Source: an uncultured Clostridia bacterium (GTDB taxonomy: Bacteria; Bacillota; Clostridia; Christensenellales; CAG-917). Taken from it: a stretch of DNA of 64,000 nucleotides. Below are positions 33,473 to 42,320 of the stretch, in pieces. Under the pieces are notes generated by a model. It did no database searches. It was not told the DNA's origin and saw only the letters and a list, made by a program, of their open reading frames with translations. Made by a program: the position numbers and the translations under genes. The stretch lies in NCBI GenBank assembly GCA_947625225.1, contig CANQNQ010000001.1, positions 161,900 to 225,899 of the forward strand, in the 5' to 3' direction. Position 1 is the first letter of the stretch, and every line of letters starts with the position of its first letter.

Positions 33473-35569
33473 TTAATGCACGCTGAACAAGATGTCGCCG
33501 TAGCTGGGCATAGGCCAATATTCCTTTGCGGTGTTCAGCTCCATCTGGTCGCAGACGTTGCGCAGCTCCTGCATCTTTGGCAGCACGCTGTCGCGGTAGC
33601 TCCTGCCGCCCTCGATATTTTCGCCAAGCGCGTGCGTTTCGCCAAGCGCTTCCTCAAGGGACTGCACCGCTTCGCGCGCCTTGCTGATAAGCACGGACAG
33701 TTTGGAGGCGATCTCCACCTCGTCATGTGCGTCCACGCCCACAGCCGCGGCGTTCTTTGCGGCCTTGGTAAGCCTGCTCTTGAACTTGATGACGGCGGGG
33801 ATGATCTCCATCTTCGCCATGTCTATCATGGTCATCGCCTCTATGTTGATCAGGCGGCAGTAGTTTTCAATATATATCTCCTGGCGGGAGCGCAGTTCGC
33901 GCTCGGTGAACACGCCCTGCGACTCAAACAGCGCGATGTTCTTCTCCGAAGTGATGTACGGCAGCGCGTCTATTGTGCTTGGCAAATTAAGCAGGCCTCT
34001 GCGCTCTGCCTCGACCACCCACTCGTCCGAATAGTTGTTGCCGTTGAAGATTATCCTGCCGTGCTCGTTCATCACGCGGCGGATGATGGCGGTTATGCCC
34101 GCGTTGAAGTCCTCGGCGTTTTCAAGCTCGTCCGCAAACTTTTCAAACTGCTCCGCAATTATGGTGTTGATGACAAGATTTACGCTGGTGATGGACTGCG
34201 AGGAGCCGGGCATGCGGAACTCGAATTTGTTGCCCGTAAACGCAAAGGGCGATGTGCGGTTGCGATCCGCGCTGTCCATTGCAAATTTGGGCAGCACATG
34301 TACGCCGATCTTGACGTCGCACTTAGCGCGGCGGGAATATTCCCTGCCGTCCGCTATCGCCTGAAGTATGCCGGTTATCTCGTCGCCGAGGTACATGCTG
34401 ACTATCGCGGGGGGCGCCTCGTTTGCGCCAAGACGATGGTCGTTGGACGCCGAAGCCACCGCGATGCGCAGCAGATCCTGATGCTCGTCCACCGCCGCGA
34501 TGACCGCCGCCACTATCAGCAAAAATTGCGCGTTGTCCTGCGGGCTCTTGCCCGGCTCGAAAAGATTGTGTCCGAAGTTGGTGCAAAGCGACCAGTTGTT
34601 GTGCTTGCCGCTGCCGTTTACGCCGTCGAAGGGCTTTTCGTGCAGCAGGCAGGTCATACCGTATTTGGACGCGACCTTCTTCATTATCTCCATGGTCAGC
34701 TGGTTTTGATCGGAGGCGACGTTGACGGTGGTATATATGGGCGCAAACTCGTGCTGAGCGGGCGCCACTTCGTTGTGTTTGGTCTTGGCGAGGATGCCCA
34801 CTTTCCACAGCTCCTCGTCCAACTCCTTCATATATTTGACGATTATGGGCTTTATCGCGCCGAAGTAGTGGTCGTCAAGCTCCTGTCCCTTTGGCGGGCG
34901 CGCGCCGAACAGAGTCCTGCCCGTGTAGAACAAGTCCTTGCGCTTTTCGTACATATCGGTGCTGACAAGGAAGTACTCCTGCTCGGGTCCGACGGTCATG
35001 TTGAGTCGCTCCGTCTTACGGCCGAAGAGGTGCAACAGCCTCACGCCCTGCTTGTTGAGCGCTTCCATCGAGCGCAGCAGAGGCGTCTTTTTGTCAAGCG
35101 CGTCGCCGTTGTAGCTGCAAAACGCGGTGGGGATGCACAATATGCCGTCCTTTATAAACGCGTAAGACGTGGGGTCCCATGCGGTGTAGCCGCGCGCCTC
35201 AAACGTGCTGCGCAAGCCGCCGCTCGGAAAACTGCTGGCGTCGGGCTCGCCCTTGATGAGCTCCTTGCCGCTCAGCTCCATTATAACGCCACCGGACTTG
35301 GTGGGCGATATAAAACTGTCGTGCTTTTCCGCCGTGATGCCCGTCAACGGCTGGAACCAGTGCGTAAAGTGCGTAACACCCTTTTCCACCGCCCAATCCT
35401 TCATCGCGCTGGCAATGACGTTGGCGGTCTCAAGCGACAGGGGCAGGTCGAGCGCACAGCATCTTTTAAGTTCACGGTAGGTTTCCTTTGGCAGGCGCTT
35501 GCTCATAGCCCTGTCATCGAACACCATGCTTCCGTACAGATCCGACATTATCATAAAATGTTCCTCCAA
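33473..35569 (-). CDS. glnN: Glutamine synthetase type III
   Basis: 698 aa; FTHWFQPLTGITAEKHDSF, HEKPFDGVNGSGKHNNWSL, GSSQSITSVNLVINTIIAE. Confidence 0.95.
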   Translation of the reverse strand: MEEHFMIMSDLYGSMVFDDRAMSKRLPKETYRELKRCCALDLPLSLETANVIASAMKDWAVEKGVTHFTHWFQPLTGITAEKHDSFISPTKSGGVIMELSGKELIKGEPDASSFPSGGLRSTFEARGYTAWDPTSYAFIKDGILCIPTAFCSYNGDALDKKTPLLRSMEALNKQGVRLLHLFGRKTERLNMTVGPEQEYFLVSTDMYEKRKDLFYTGRTLFGARPPKGQELDDHYFGAIKPIIVKYMKELDEELWKVGILAKTKHNEVAPAQHEFAPIYTTVNVASDQNQLTMEIMKKVASKYGMTCLLHEKPFDGVNGSGKHNNWSLCTNFGHNLFEPGKSPQDNAQFLLIVAAVIAAVDEHQDLLRIAVASASNDHRLGANEAPPAIVSMYLGDEITGILQAIADGREYSRRAKCDVKIGVHVLPKFAMDSADRNRTSPFAFTGNKFEFRMPGSSQSITSVNLVINTIIAEQFEKFADELENAEDFNAGITAIIRRVMNEHGRIIFNGNNYSDEWVVEAERRGLLNLPSTIDALPYITSEKNIALFESQGVFTERELRSRQEIYIENYCRLINIEAMTMIDMAKMEIIPAVIKFKSRLTKAAKNAAAVGVDAHDEVEIASKLSVLISKAREAVQSLEEALGETHALGENIEGGRSYRDSVLPKMQELRNVCDQMELNTAKEYWPMPSYGDILFSVH

Positions 35570-35935
35570 AAGAAATCGTGTACATTATATGCTTTTTGAC
35601 GGCGATGTCAAAATGTTTTGGGGTACAATTTGACAGAAAAACAAAAAAGTTTCAAGACGGCTGTAAAAATAGCGGACACGATGTTACACTATCATACAAA
35701 ATGACCGCCAATTTTTGAGATTTTTGTATAATCGACAGAGTAAAAATCGCGTTTTGCGTATAATACGGCGGTTTATCTTCACAAAATTGCATAAAATGTG
35801 AATGCGAATGTATAGTTGCAATTGTCCGAAATATGTACTATAATATATAAAAAGCGGCAAAATTACCAAAAACATCGCGTTTTTAGGCTCAAAATCGCCG
35901 CATAAAACGCCGCATAAATATGCGGATCTCAGGAG

Positions 35936-36196
35936 GTGAAGCGTATGTCGTCAGGCAGCACCAACGTAATGTCCATCGTGGGGTTTGTCCTCTCGTTTTT
36001 TGTGCCCATCGCGGGGCTGGTCTGCTCCATCATAGGGCTGAAGCAATGCAAAGCTTCGGGAGACGGCGAGGGGCGCGGCTTCGCCATAGCAGGCATAGTG
36101 CTCAGTTCCATATCCGTCGCGGGGTACGTATTTGCCCTGCTCTGGTTGCTCGGCGTGTTTGCGATAGGCTTCTCTCTGATCCCGTTTGTGGCTTAA
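35936..36196 (+). CDS. Small two-TM membrane protein (DUF4190-like)
   Basis: GFVLSFFVPIAGLVCSIIGLKQCK...GRGFAIAGIVLSSISV; AGGAGG RBS. Confidence 0.7.
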   Translation: MKRMSSGSTNVMSIVGFVLSFFVPIAGLVCSIIGLKQCKASGDGEGRGFAIAGIVLSSISVAGYVFALLWLLGVFAIGFSLIPFVA

Positions 36197-36211
36197 ATTA
36201 TGCAAAAATGC

Positions 36212-36244
36212 AAACGGCTCGGCGCAAAAACCAAGCCGTTTTTT
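36212..36244. terminator. Terminator downstream of the DUF4190-like gene
   Basis: AACGGCT...AGCCGTTTTTT. Confidence 0.75.
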
Positions 36245-36322
36245 ATATTCGCTATTTTTACTTATTGGCACTTAACGCGCTTTATATATGCGTTTTGAAC
36301 ATATAAAACGCTTGTTGCGTCA

Positions 36323-37225
36323 TTACAGCAGGGATTTGAAAAAGTCGCACATGCCTTTGTTGGCTTGCTGCGCCTCCTCCCAATCCCATTGCAACACGTT
36401 GAACACGTGCTCCAGCTTATGCCCTTCCACAAGCGGTTTGTCAAAGTAGCACAGCTCCGCGCGGGTGCCCTGCGCCTTGAGGGTTTCGTAGGCACTCATC
36501 GTCGCCTTGCGCAAAAAGTCGCCGTAGGCGGAGATAAAGTACATCGGGCACACGTCCTTTGAGAGCGTGGTGGAAAAGCTGACCAGCTCCCTTATCCCGT
36601 TTTTGAGGTAGCCCTTGCCGAACATGGGGTTGAAGTAGATGGTCATCAAGCCGTTGGGCAACGGGAACATGTCCAGCGGATCCGCCGCGGGACAGATGAG
36701 GCACGCGCCCTTGATGTCAAGCGAACGCTCCACGCCGTATGGCAACCGAAGCTCCTCGTTGACGTTGATGTTTGCCACCAAGCCCGCAAGATGTCCGCCC
36801 GCGCTGTCCCCCGCAATGAAGAAGGCGTCCGTATCCAGCCCGTAGGATTCCGCATTGTCCGCAACAAACTTCATTGCGGCAAACACGTCCTGCACCTGTC
36901 CGAATATGTCCGTCTCGGGAATGAGGCGGTAGCTGATGTCCACCACCGCAAAGCCGTGCACCACCAACGAGCGGCAGTAGTAGGAATTCAGCTCCTTGTC
37001 GCCGTAGTACCAGCCGCCGCCGTGTATGTCCATGATGACGGGCAGCTTGCCCTCCGCTCCGCGCGGACGGTAGATGTTGAGCGTGTGCATGGGGTTGCCG
37101 TCCCCCACATAGTCCAGATCCAGCGTTGCGTCGTCAAAATCGGGCACCGCCTGCGTGGCAATGCGCTTGTCGTCGCGCTTCTTTGCGGACTCCCAAAACT
37201 TGAGCACAAGTTTGTTTGCTTTCAT
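36323..37225 (-). CDS. Alpha/beta hydrolase (HSL-like esterase/lipase)
   Basis: DIHGGGWYYGDKELNSYYCR, GDSAGGHLAGL. Confidence 0.88.
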   Translation of the reverse strand: MKANKLVLKFWESAKKRDDKRIATQAVPDFDDATLDLDYVGDGNPMHTLNIYRPRGAEGKLPVIMDIHGGGWYYGDKELNSYYCRSLVVHGFAVVDISYRLIPETDIFGQVQDVFAAMKFVADNAESYGLDTDAFFIAGDSAGGHLAGLVANINVNEELRLPYGVERSLDIKGACLICPAADPLDMFPLPNGLMTIYFNPMFGKGYLKNGIRELVSFSTTLSKDVCPMYFISAYGDFLRKATMSAYETLKAQGTRAELCYFDKPLVEGHKLEHVFNVLQWDWEEAQQANKGMCDFFKSLL

Positions 37226-37335
37226 AACATTCTCCCTTATGTCGCTCGCCGTGCGGCAAGCCAAATATGATATTGTATATATTATTTATACTATAAATTT
37301 ATAGATATATCAAGACGCAATTTTCAAAAACTCTG

Positions 37336-40230
37336 TTACGCGGGGATCATTGTCTGCACCAGATCCTCCGCGCCATCCTGCTTGAGGTGCACTTCCACGC
37401 TTGCCGCGCCCGTGAGGTTCACCATACTTTGCAACCAATCGGGGACGGCCTGCCTGTTGCCGTAAAAGATCATCTTGCCAAGCGAGGTCGCGTTGTAAAA
37501 CGCCGTTTTCTCAATCGTAACATTGGGGTTGTAGAACACCGCCTCCTCGACAGTACAACCCTCGAAGGCAAATTTTCCAACGCTGTCTCCGTATATCTCC
37601 ACCCTCTTCAATCGGATAGGATCGGCTTGGGCGTCCGAATCTGTACGAAAAGCAAACGGCATAACGTCGCCGTATATTATGACTGTTTCCAGGCTGGACG
37701 GTATATAAGCTTTTTGCTCGACGCCGGAATTTTGCTGTATGCCGCCGTTGGCATCTACGTATAAAGGCAAATATTGTACACAATAATATTCATCCATATA
37801 CTCGGACGAAAACAAATATGCGAAAGGTTGAAAAACCATGTTTTCCACTACATTTTCATACTTTTTGTCGCCGGCAAAGGGCAGGCTCAGCTCCCTTAGC
37901 TTGCCGCACTTGGCAAACACTCCGCTCCTCAACGCCGTCAAGGTGTCGGGCAACACCAGCCTTTGCAAGGAAGTACAGCCGTCAAAGACGCCCTCCGCCA
38001 GTTCGGTGAGCGGCGCCTCGATGACCAATTCCACTATACTGTCGTCAAACACGCCCGCGGCAATGCCCGTTATCTGTTGCCCGTCGTACTCGGCGGGGAC
38101 GGTGACGCTGCCGCCAAACTCGTCATCATACGCGGTCAGAATGCCGTTTTCCACCGCAAACATCTCCGCCTGCTTTTCCTCAAGCGCGGTGAGCACAAGG
38201 TCGCCGAGCAAATCCTCGGTTATGACGGTGATCTCCCTGCCGTTCAGCTGCCAGCACACAAACTTGTAGCCGTCGTGCACGCCCGGAGTGAGCGTCAGCG
38301 GGCATTGCTCTATGGTATATCCTGACGGATTGGTGTGCCTGCCCGCGTAGTTGTATGTGATCGAGTAAACGTGCGTGCGCCACTGCGCCGTCAGACGTAT
38401 ATCGCGCGCAATTGAGGTATCTAAACGGCTTATTTGGCTACCCTCCTCATCCTGCCAATACAGAAAATCGTATCCTCGGCGGATAGCGGGCTTGAGGTCG
38501 AAGGGTGCGTCGTCCACGGTGAATTGCGCGGGATTGCCGCCGTTGTTGTCCCCTCCGTTGAGCTCATAGGTTATGTCATATGTCTTTGCCTTCCATGCGG
38601 CGTAAAGCGTGACATTGGCGCACTCCCAATTGCCGTCGGCGGGATCTATCTGCGATATGGCGTCACCGTCCTCGGAGTTCAGTCTCCAACAATCGAAGCT
38701 GTAGTTCTCCCGCGTGGCGGGCAGCAGAGTAATGACGCCGCTTTCGATATTGTAATCGTGCGGATTTGCCTCATCATTGACTCCTCCCTCGCCCAACACG
38801 TAATCTATCGTGTACGTGGTGGGAGTCCACTTTGCATAAAGCGTCATCGTGCGCGGATGGGCGGTATCTATGCTCTCCACCTGCGATTGCTCGCACGCCT
38901 CGTCTTCAAACCAACCGCCGAAATCGTAGTGCGGCCTGGTCGCCTCCAGCAGCTTTTTGGGCGCGTCCTCCACGGTGTAGCGGAGGTAGCCCTCATCCCT
39001 GTCCGTGATGTTGCCCATGTTGTTTATGCCGCCACGCACTTCGTAATATACGTAAAAGACCGTCGCCGTCCACTTTGCGAACAACTCTTTGTCGCCCGTG
39101 CTGCCCTTGTCTATCTTTTCTATGGGCTGTCCCTCGAAATTTTCAGTGGCGAACCAGCCGTCGAACGTATAATAATCCCGCGTGGGCACGACAAGCGTTA
39201 TCTCGCTCTCTACTGTGTATACGGTGGGATAATCGTCCGACGCGCTTCCGCCCTTGAAATCGTAGTAAATATGGTATTCTATTGGGGTGCATTCCTCTTG
39301 CACGGTTATATCCTGCCGTATGTTGTCAAGCCGTACGTCCTGCCAGCGCACGTTGTAGCCCTCGCGCGGCTTGGGCGTGGGAATATGCGACAGCGTTTCG
39401 CCGTCCTGCACTACAAAGGACTCCTCCGTGCCGTCCCAATGCACAAATTTGACGGTGTGCTCAGTGGCAACAATGTGCAACGTAGCGGTCATATCGGGTA
39501 TGGGCTGATAGTTGTCGCCGACGTGAAAGTGCGCGGTGATGACGTGGTCGCCCACCTCCATTTGCCCGTTGCCCTCATAGGTGACGTACATGCCCTCCTC
39601 GAGGTCGCCATAGACATAGATGTTGTGCGCATAGCCGTCGTAATATACCGTTTCATCTTCAAACTTCAGCTTAGATACATCAAAAGTTGCCTTCAGAATG
39701 GTCAGGGTGGCTTCGCCGTGCCACGGCGCGTAATTGTCCGCCGTGACGTCCACGCTGACGGCGTACTCGCCCGCATCCGTAAAACTGTTTTCGGAATAGG
39801 TCGCCGTTGCGCCCTCGGGCAGATTTTGCACGGTAAGGCTGTGCGCCTCGCCGTCATATTCGCATGTCAGATCCTCAAAAATCAAATTTTCAAAACTCAG
39901 AAGAGGCGTCCATTTGGCGTATAAAGTCACTTTGCCGTCCACTTTGGAGCCCGTCAAATCGTCCACATCGGCGGGTTTTTCAAGGTCTCTGTCGTAAAAC
40001 CAGCCGTCAAAAACGTATCCGTCGCGCGTTGGATGCGGGATATCGTCTCCCGTTTGCCATTCTATATCTTTTTCACCGTTATTGAGCACAAAATTAATGT
40101 TGAAAACATTGGGTGCTGCCGAATTTTCACTTCCGTCGCAGCCGACTAACGCGCCCGCCAGCACCGTGATCATGATAAAAACGCACAATATCGTTAAAAT
40201 TTTTCCACCGAAAACACTCAGTCTGCTCAT
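37336..40230 (-). CDS. Large surface lipoprotein with multiple InlB B-type repeats and C-terminal BspA-like LRR
   Basis: LVGC lipobox; about six repeats of GWF/CW...TLYAKW type; GVFDGCTSLQRLVLPDTLTALRSGVFAKC LRR. Confidence 0.85.
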   Translation of the reverse strand: MSRLSVFGGKILTILCVFIMITVLAGALVGCDGSENSAAPNVFNINFVLNNGEKDIEWQTGDDIPHPTRDGYVFDGWFYDRDLEKPADVDDLTGSKVDGKVTLYAKWTPLLSFENLIFEDLTCEYDGEAHSLTVQNLPEGATATYSENSFTDAGEYAVSVDVTADNYAPWHGEATLTILKATFDVSKLKFEDETVYYDGYAHNIYVYGDLEEGMYVTYEGNGQMEVGDHVITAHFHVGDNYQPIPDMTATLHIVATEHTVKFVHWDGTEESFVVQDGETLSHIPTPKPREGYNVRWQDVRLDNIRQDITVQEECTPIEYHIYYDFKGGSASDDYPTVYTVESEITLVVPTRDYYTFDGWFATENFEGQPIEKIDKGSTGDKELFAKWTATVFYVYYEVRGGINNMGNITDRDEGYLRYTVEDAPKKLLEATRPHYDFGGWFEDEACEQSQVESIDTAHPRTMTLYAKWTPTTYTIDYVLGEGGVNDEANPHDYNIESGVITLLPATRENYSFDCWRLNSEDGDAISQIDPADGNWECANVTLYAAWKAKTYDITYELNGGDNNGGNPAQFTVDDAPFDLKPAIRRGYDFLYWQDEEGSQISRLDTSIARDIRLTAQWRTHVYSITYNYAGRHTNPSGYTIEQCPLTLTPGVHDGYKFVCWQLNGREITVITEDLLGDLVLTALEEKQAEMFAVENGILTAYDDEFGGSVTVPAEYDGQQITGIAAGVFDDSIVELVIEAPLTELAEGVFDGCTSLQRLVLPDTLTALRSGVFAKCGKLRELSLPFAGDKKYENVVENMVFQPFAYLFSSEYMDEYYCVQYLPLYVDANGGIQQNSGVEQKAYIPSSLETVIIYGDVMPFAFRTDSDAQADPIRLKRVEIYGDSVGKFAFEGCTVEEAVFYNPNVTIEKTAFYNATSLGKMIFYGNRQAVPDWLQSMVNLTGAASVEVHLKQDGAEDLVQTMIPA

Positions 40231-40632
40231 AAGCTCTCTCCGTTTGTTTTCAATAGTTATATCCAGATAAAATTTACCACCCTCGCGCGCGACGGTCAAC
40301 AAATTTTCGCTATTTTTCGACAACTTTTTTACGATCTGCGTCAATTTGCCGCCCTTTTGCCCAATCCGCGCGCTTAAAGCGGCGATATCAAAGGGATTTT
40401 TGCACGGCAATGACGGAGGACTTACAAGAAGCCGCCGCGGGATTCGCGCGATGGATATGACAAATGCTTGTCACAAGAAAGTCGCCGCATTTTTCAAAGC
40501 ATGTCAAAAGGATTATCAAAAAAGCCAAGGGGGTTGCGCCCGACGCCGCGCTCCCCCGCTTAATTTTTGCAAGATGTTTTGCAAGTTGCTTGTCAAACCC
40601 GCGTTTGTAATGTATAATCATACTCGAATCAA

Positions 40633-40709
40633 GTTTCCGTAGCTCAGCAGGATAGAGCGTCCGCCTCCTAAGCGGAAGGTCATGGGTTCGAATCCCGTCG
40701 GGAACGCCA
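40633..40709 (+). tRNA. tRNA-Arg (CCT anticodon), CCA encoded
   Basis: GTTTCCG-TA-GCTC-AGCAGGAT-AGAGC-G-TCCGC-CTCCTAA-GCGGA-AGGTC-ATGGG-TTCGAAT-CCCGT-CGGGAAC-G-CCA folds as a complete cloverleaf. Confidence 0.95.
40689..40709 (+). repeat. tRNA-3'-end repeat copy A (inside the tRNA)
   Basis: CGAATCCCGTCGGGAACGCCA. Confidence 0.95.
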
Positions 40710-40745
40710 AATGCAATCTAAGTCGAACCTTAGATTGCATTTTTC
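40709..40745 (+). terminator. Hairpin/terminator directly after the tRNA
   Basis: AAATGCAATCTAAG-TCGAAC-CTTAGATTGCATTTTT. Confidence 0.85.
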
Positions 40746-40872
40746 TTTCTTGGATGGGATTCGAACCTGTGCAATTTTTTCTTAAAATTGCACGCAAACT
40801 CCGTTTGCCATGCCCTCCGGTCATGCTGCACGCTCCGCTTCCGCAAACTAGTTTGCTCGCTTCGCTGTTGGG

Positions 40873-40893
40873 CGAATCCCGTCGGGAACGCCA
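40873..40893 (+). repeat. tRNA-3'-end repeat copy B
   Basis: Exact 21-bp CGAATCCCGTCGGGAACGCCA. Confidence 0.95.
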
Positions 40894-40929
40894 ATCCCTG
40901 TCTATCTTGAACCAAGACAGACAGGGATT
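40892..40929 (+). terminator. Hairpin following copy B
   Basis: AATCCCTGTCT-a-TCTTG-aac-CAAGA-c-AGACAGGGATT. Confidence 0.75.
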
Positions 40930-40946
40930 TATATTTTACTCGACGG
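40925..40946 (+). repeat. 22-bp direct repeat, copy 1
   Basis: GGATTTATATTTTACTCGACGG, identical to 41317-41338. Confidence 0.95.
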
Positions 40947-41076
40947 CATTCTCTTGAGAGGCAACGCCGTTGCTCCTCAAGGCTTTGCAAAGCAAAGCGA
41001 ACCCATTCCTTGGCTGACGCTTCGCTCCCGGATGCAAGCATCCCCGCTCCGCTATTACGGCGGCTCTTGCCGCCTA

Positions 41077-41097
41077 CGAATCCCGTCGGGAACGCCA
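41077..41097 (+). repeat. tRNA-3'-end repeat copy C
   Basis: Exact 21-bp CGAATCCCGTCGGGAACGCCA. Confidence 0.95.
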
Positions 41098-41101
41098 GCT
41101 T

Positions 41102-41133
41102 AAAAATGCGCATCTACATGATGTGCGTTTTTG
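41102..41133 (+). terminator. Hairpin following copy C
   Basis: AAAAATGCGCATC-TACAT-GATGTGCGTTTTT. Confidence 0.75.
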
Positions 41134-41316
41134 TTTTACAAAAAAGCACAAAGATGTAATACGCATTTTTGCGCCTCTACCGCGACTTTACCCCACAAAA
41201 TCATTTCATAATTTTGCGGGGACCCCGGGAAAATTTTAACGGCTCATAATATCTGTATCCACAGATATGACTCGCCTAATTTTTGTGCTTGGTGTTGCGC
41301 CTTTGGCGCAGAGGCA

Positions 41317-41338
41317 GGATTTATATTTTACTCGACGG
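41317..41338 (+). repeat. 22-bp direct repeat, copy 2
   Basis: GGATTTATATTTTACTCGACGG, identical to 40925-40946. Confidence 0.95.
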
Positions 41339-41353
41339 GATTATAACCTGTCC

Positions 41354-42214
41354 TCAATCGATTGGATCTTCACACATATGATTTATCGCTGTCGGGGTCA
41401 ATACTTTTGCGCCTGCTCGCATTTGCGCGCGGTTGAGGGCAAATATGGGCGCAAGCTCGTCCGTCGATGCGTTGTACATCACGTAGCGCGATACGTCATA
41501 TTCTGCCGCCTTGTGCATCGCGTGCCTGCTGCCGCTGTCCCCCTCGCCCTTGACGTGGCTGGCGATAAGCGCGACCGCGCGAGAGAACATAGCCTGCAGC
41601 CTGTCCCGCTCTATAAATCGCGCTATCTTTTCCTTGTAACTTTTCGGTTCAGTCGCATATTCGGTGACGACAAGCCCGCCGCTTTTCACGATCTCGTCCA
41701 AGAGCGCCGCGTTTTCGGGCGGATAGATGCTTTCAAATGTCGTTGGTAAAATTGCTATGGTTTTGCCGCCCGCGTCAAGGCAAGCTCTGTGAGCAACGGT
41801 ATCGCAGCCCCGCGCCATGCCGCTGACGATATTGAATTTTTCCTTTACAAGCGCCTCGACAACATTCCTTTCGCGCGCCGAAATGCGCTCGTCGGGAATG
41901 AGCGAGCCGACAACGGCGACATTATGTCCGATGTCGTTCAACATCTTTATATCGCCCTCGTATGCAAGCAAAAACGGCCTTTCGCTAGGTTTGATTTGCT
42001 CGTTGATGTGCGGAAAATCCTCATCAAAACAGCAGACGAGGTTTATCCCGCGCTTCTCAAGATCGGCGCTTGCAGCCTGCGGCATACTTGCGATTTTTTC
42101 AACGTCAAAATAGTTCCGCCAAAAGTCGGAACGCGATTTTATTTCCCCGCATGCCAGGGCGGCGTATAGCTTTTGCGCCAAACGACTGCTCATATATCCT
42201 CTTGCAACATACAT
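41354..42214 (-). CDS. Divergent DprA/Smf-like DNA-processing protein
   Basis: VAVVGSLIPDERISARERNVVEALVKEKFNIVSGMARGCDTVAHRACLDAGGKTIAILPTTFESIYPPENAALLDEIVKSGGLVVTEY. Confidence 0.8.
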   Translation of the reverse strand: MYVARGYMSSRLAQKLYAALACGEIKSRSDFWRNYFDVEKIASMPQAASADLEKRGINLVCCFDEDFPHINEQIKPSERPFLLAYEGDIKMLNDIGHNVAVVGSLIPDERISARERNVVEALVKEKFNIVSGMARGCDTVAHRACLDAGGKTIAILPTTFESIYPPENAALLDEIVKSGGLVVTEYATEPKSYKEKIARFIERDRLQAMFSRAVALIASHVKGEGDSGSRHAMHKAAEYDVSRYVMYNASTDELAPIFALNRAQMRAGAKVLTPTAINHMCEDPID

Positions 42215-42320
42215 TGTATCACCCTTTGTCCACATATTCAATGCGGATTCAAAACAACTTCCTCCACGATCGCTGTTGTATCGGTGGCGGAGGCGTGATA
42301 TAATCTTTGCGGAGGGGCAT

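Noticed and set aside
33467-35599. 710-aa plus-strand ORF antisense to glnN
   Set aside because: Same codon-phase artefact; glnN on the minus strand is certain.
35570-35935. Long AT-rich intergenic region between glnN and the DUF4190-like gene considered as a riboswitch/ncRNA locus
   Set aside because: Looks like divergent promoters only; no strong extended stem or known glutamine/GlnR-type structure seen.
40433-40620. Possible coding remnant upstream of the tRNA
   Set aside because: Short frames only, no RBS or conserved motif.
40618-40824. Minus-strand ORF (...AFPTGFEPMTFRLGGGRSILLSYGNLIRV)
   Set aside because: It is the antisense of the tRNA-Arg gene, a well-known spurious translation. 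The related ORF 40730..41113 is the same artefact across the repeat copies.
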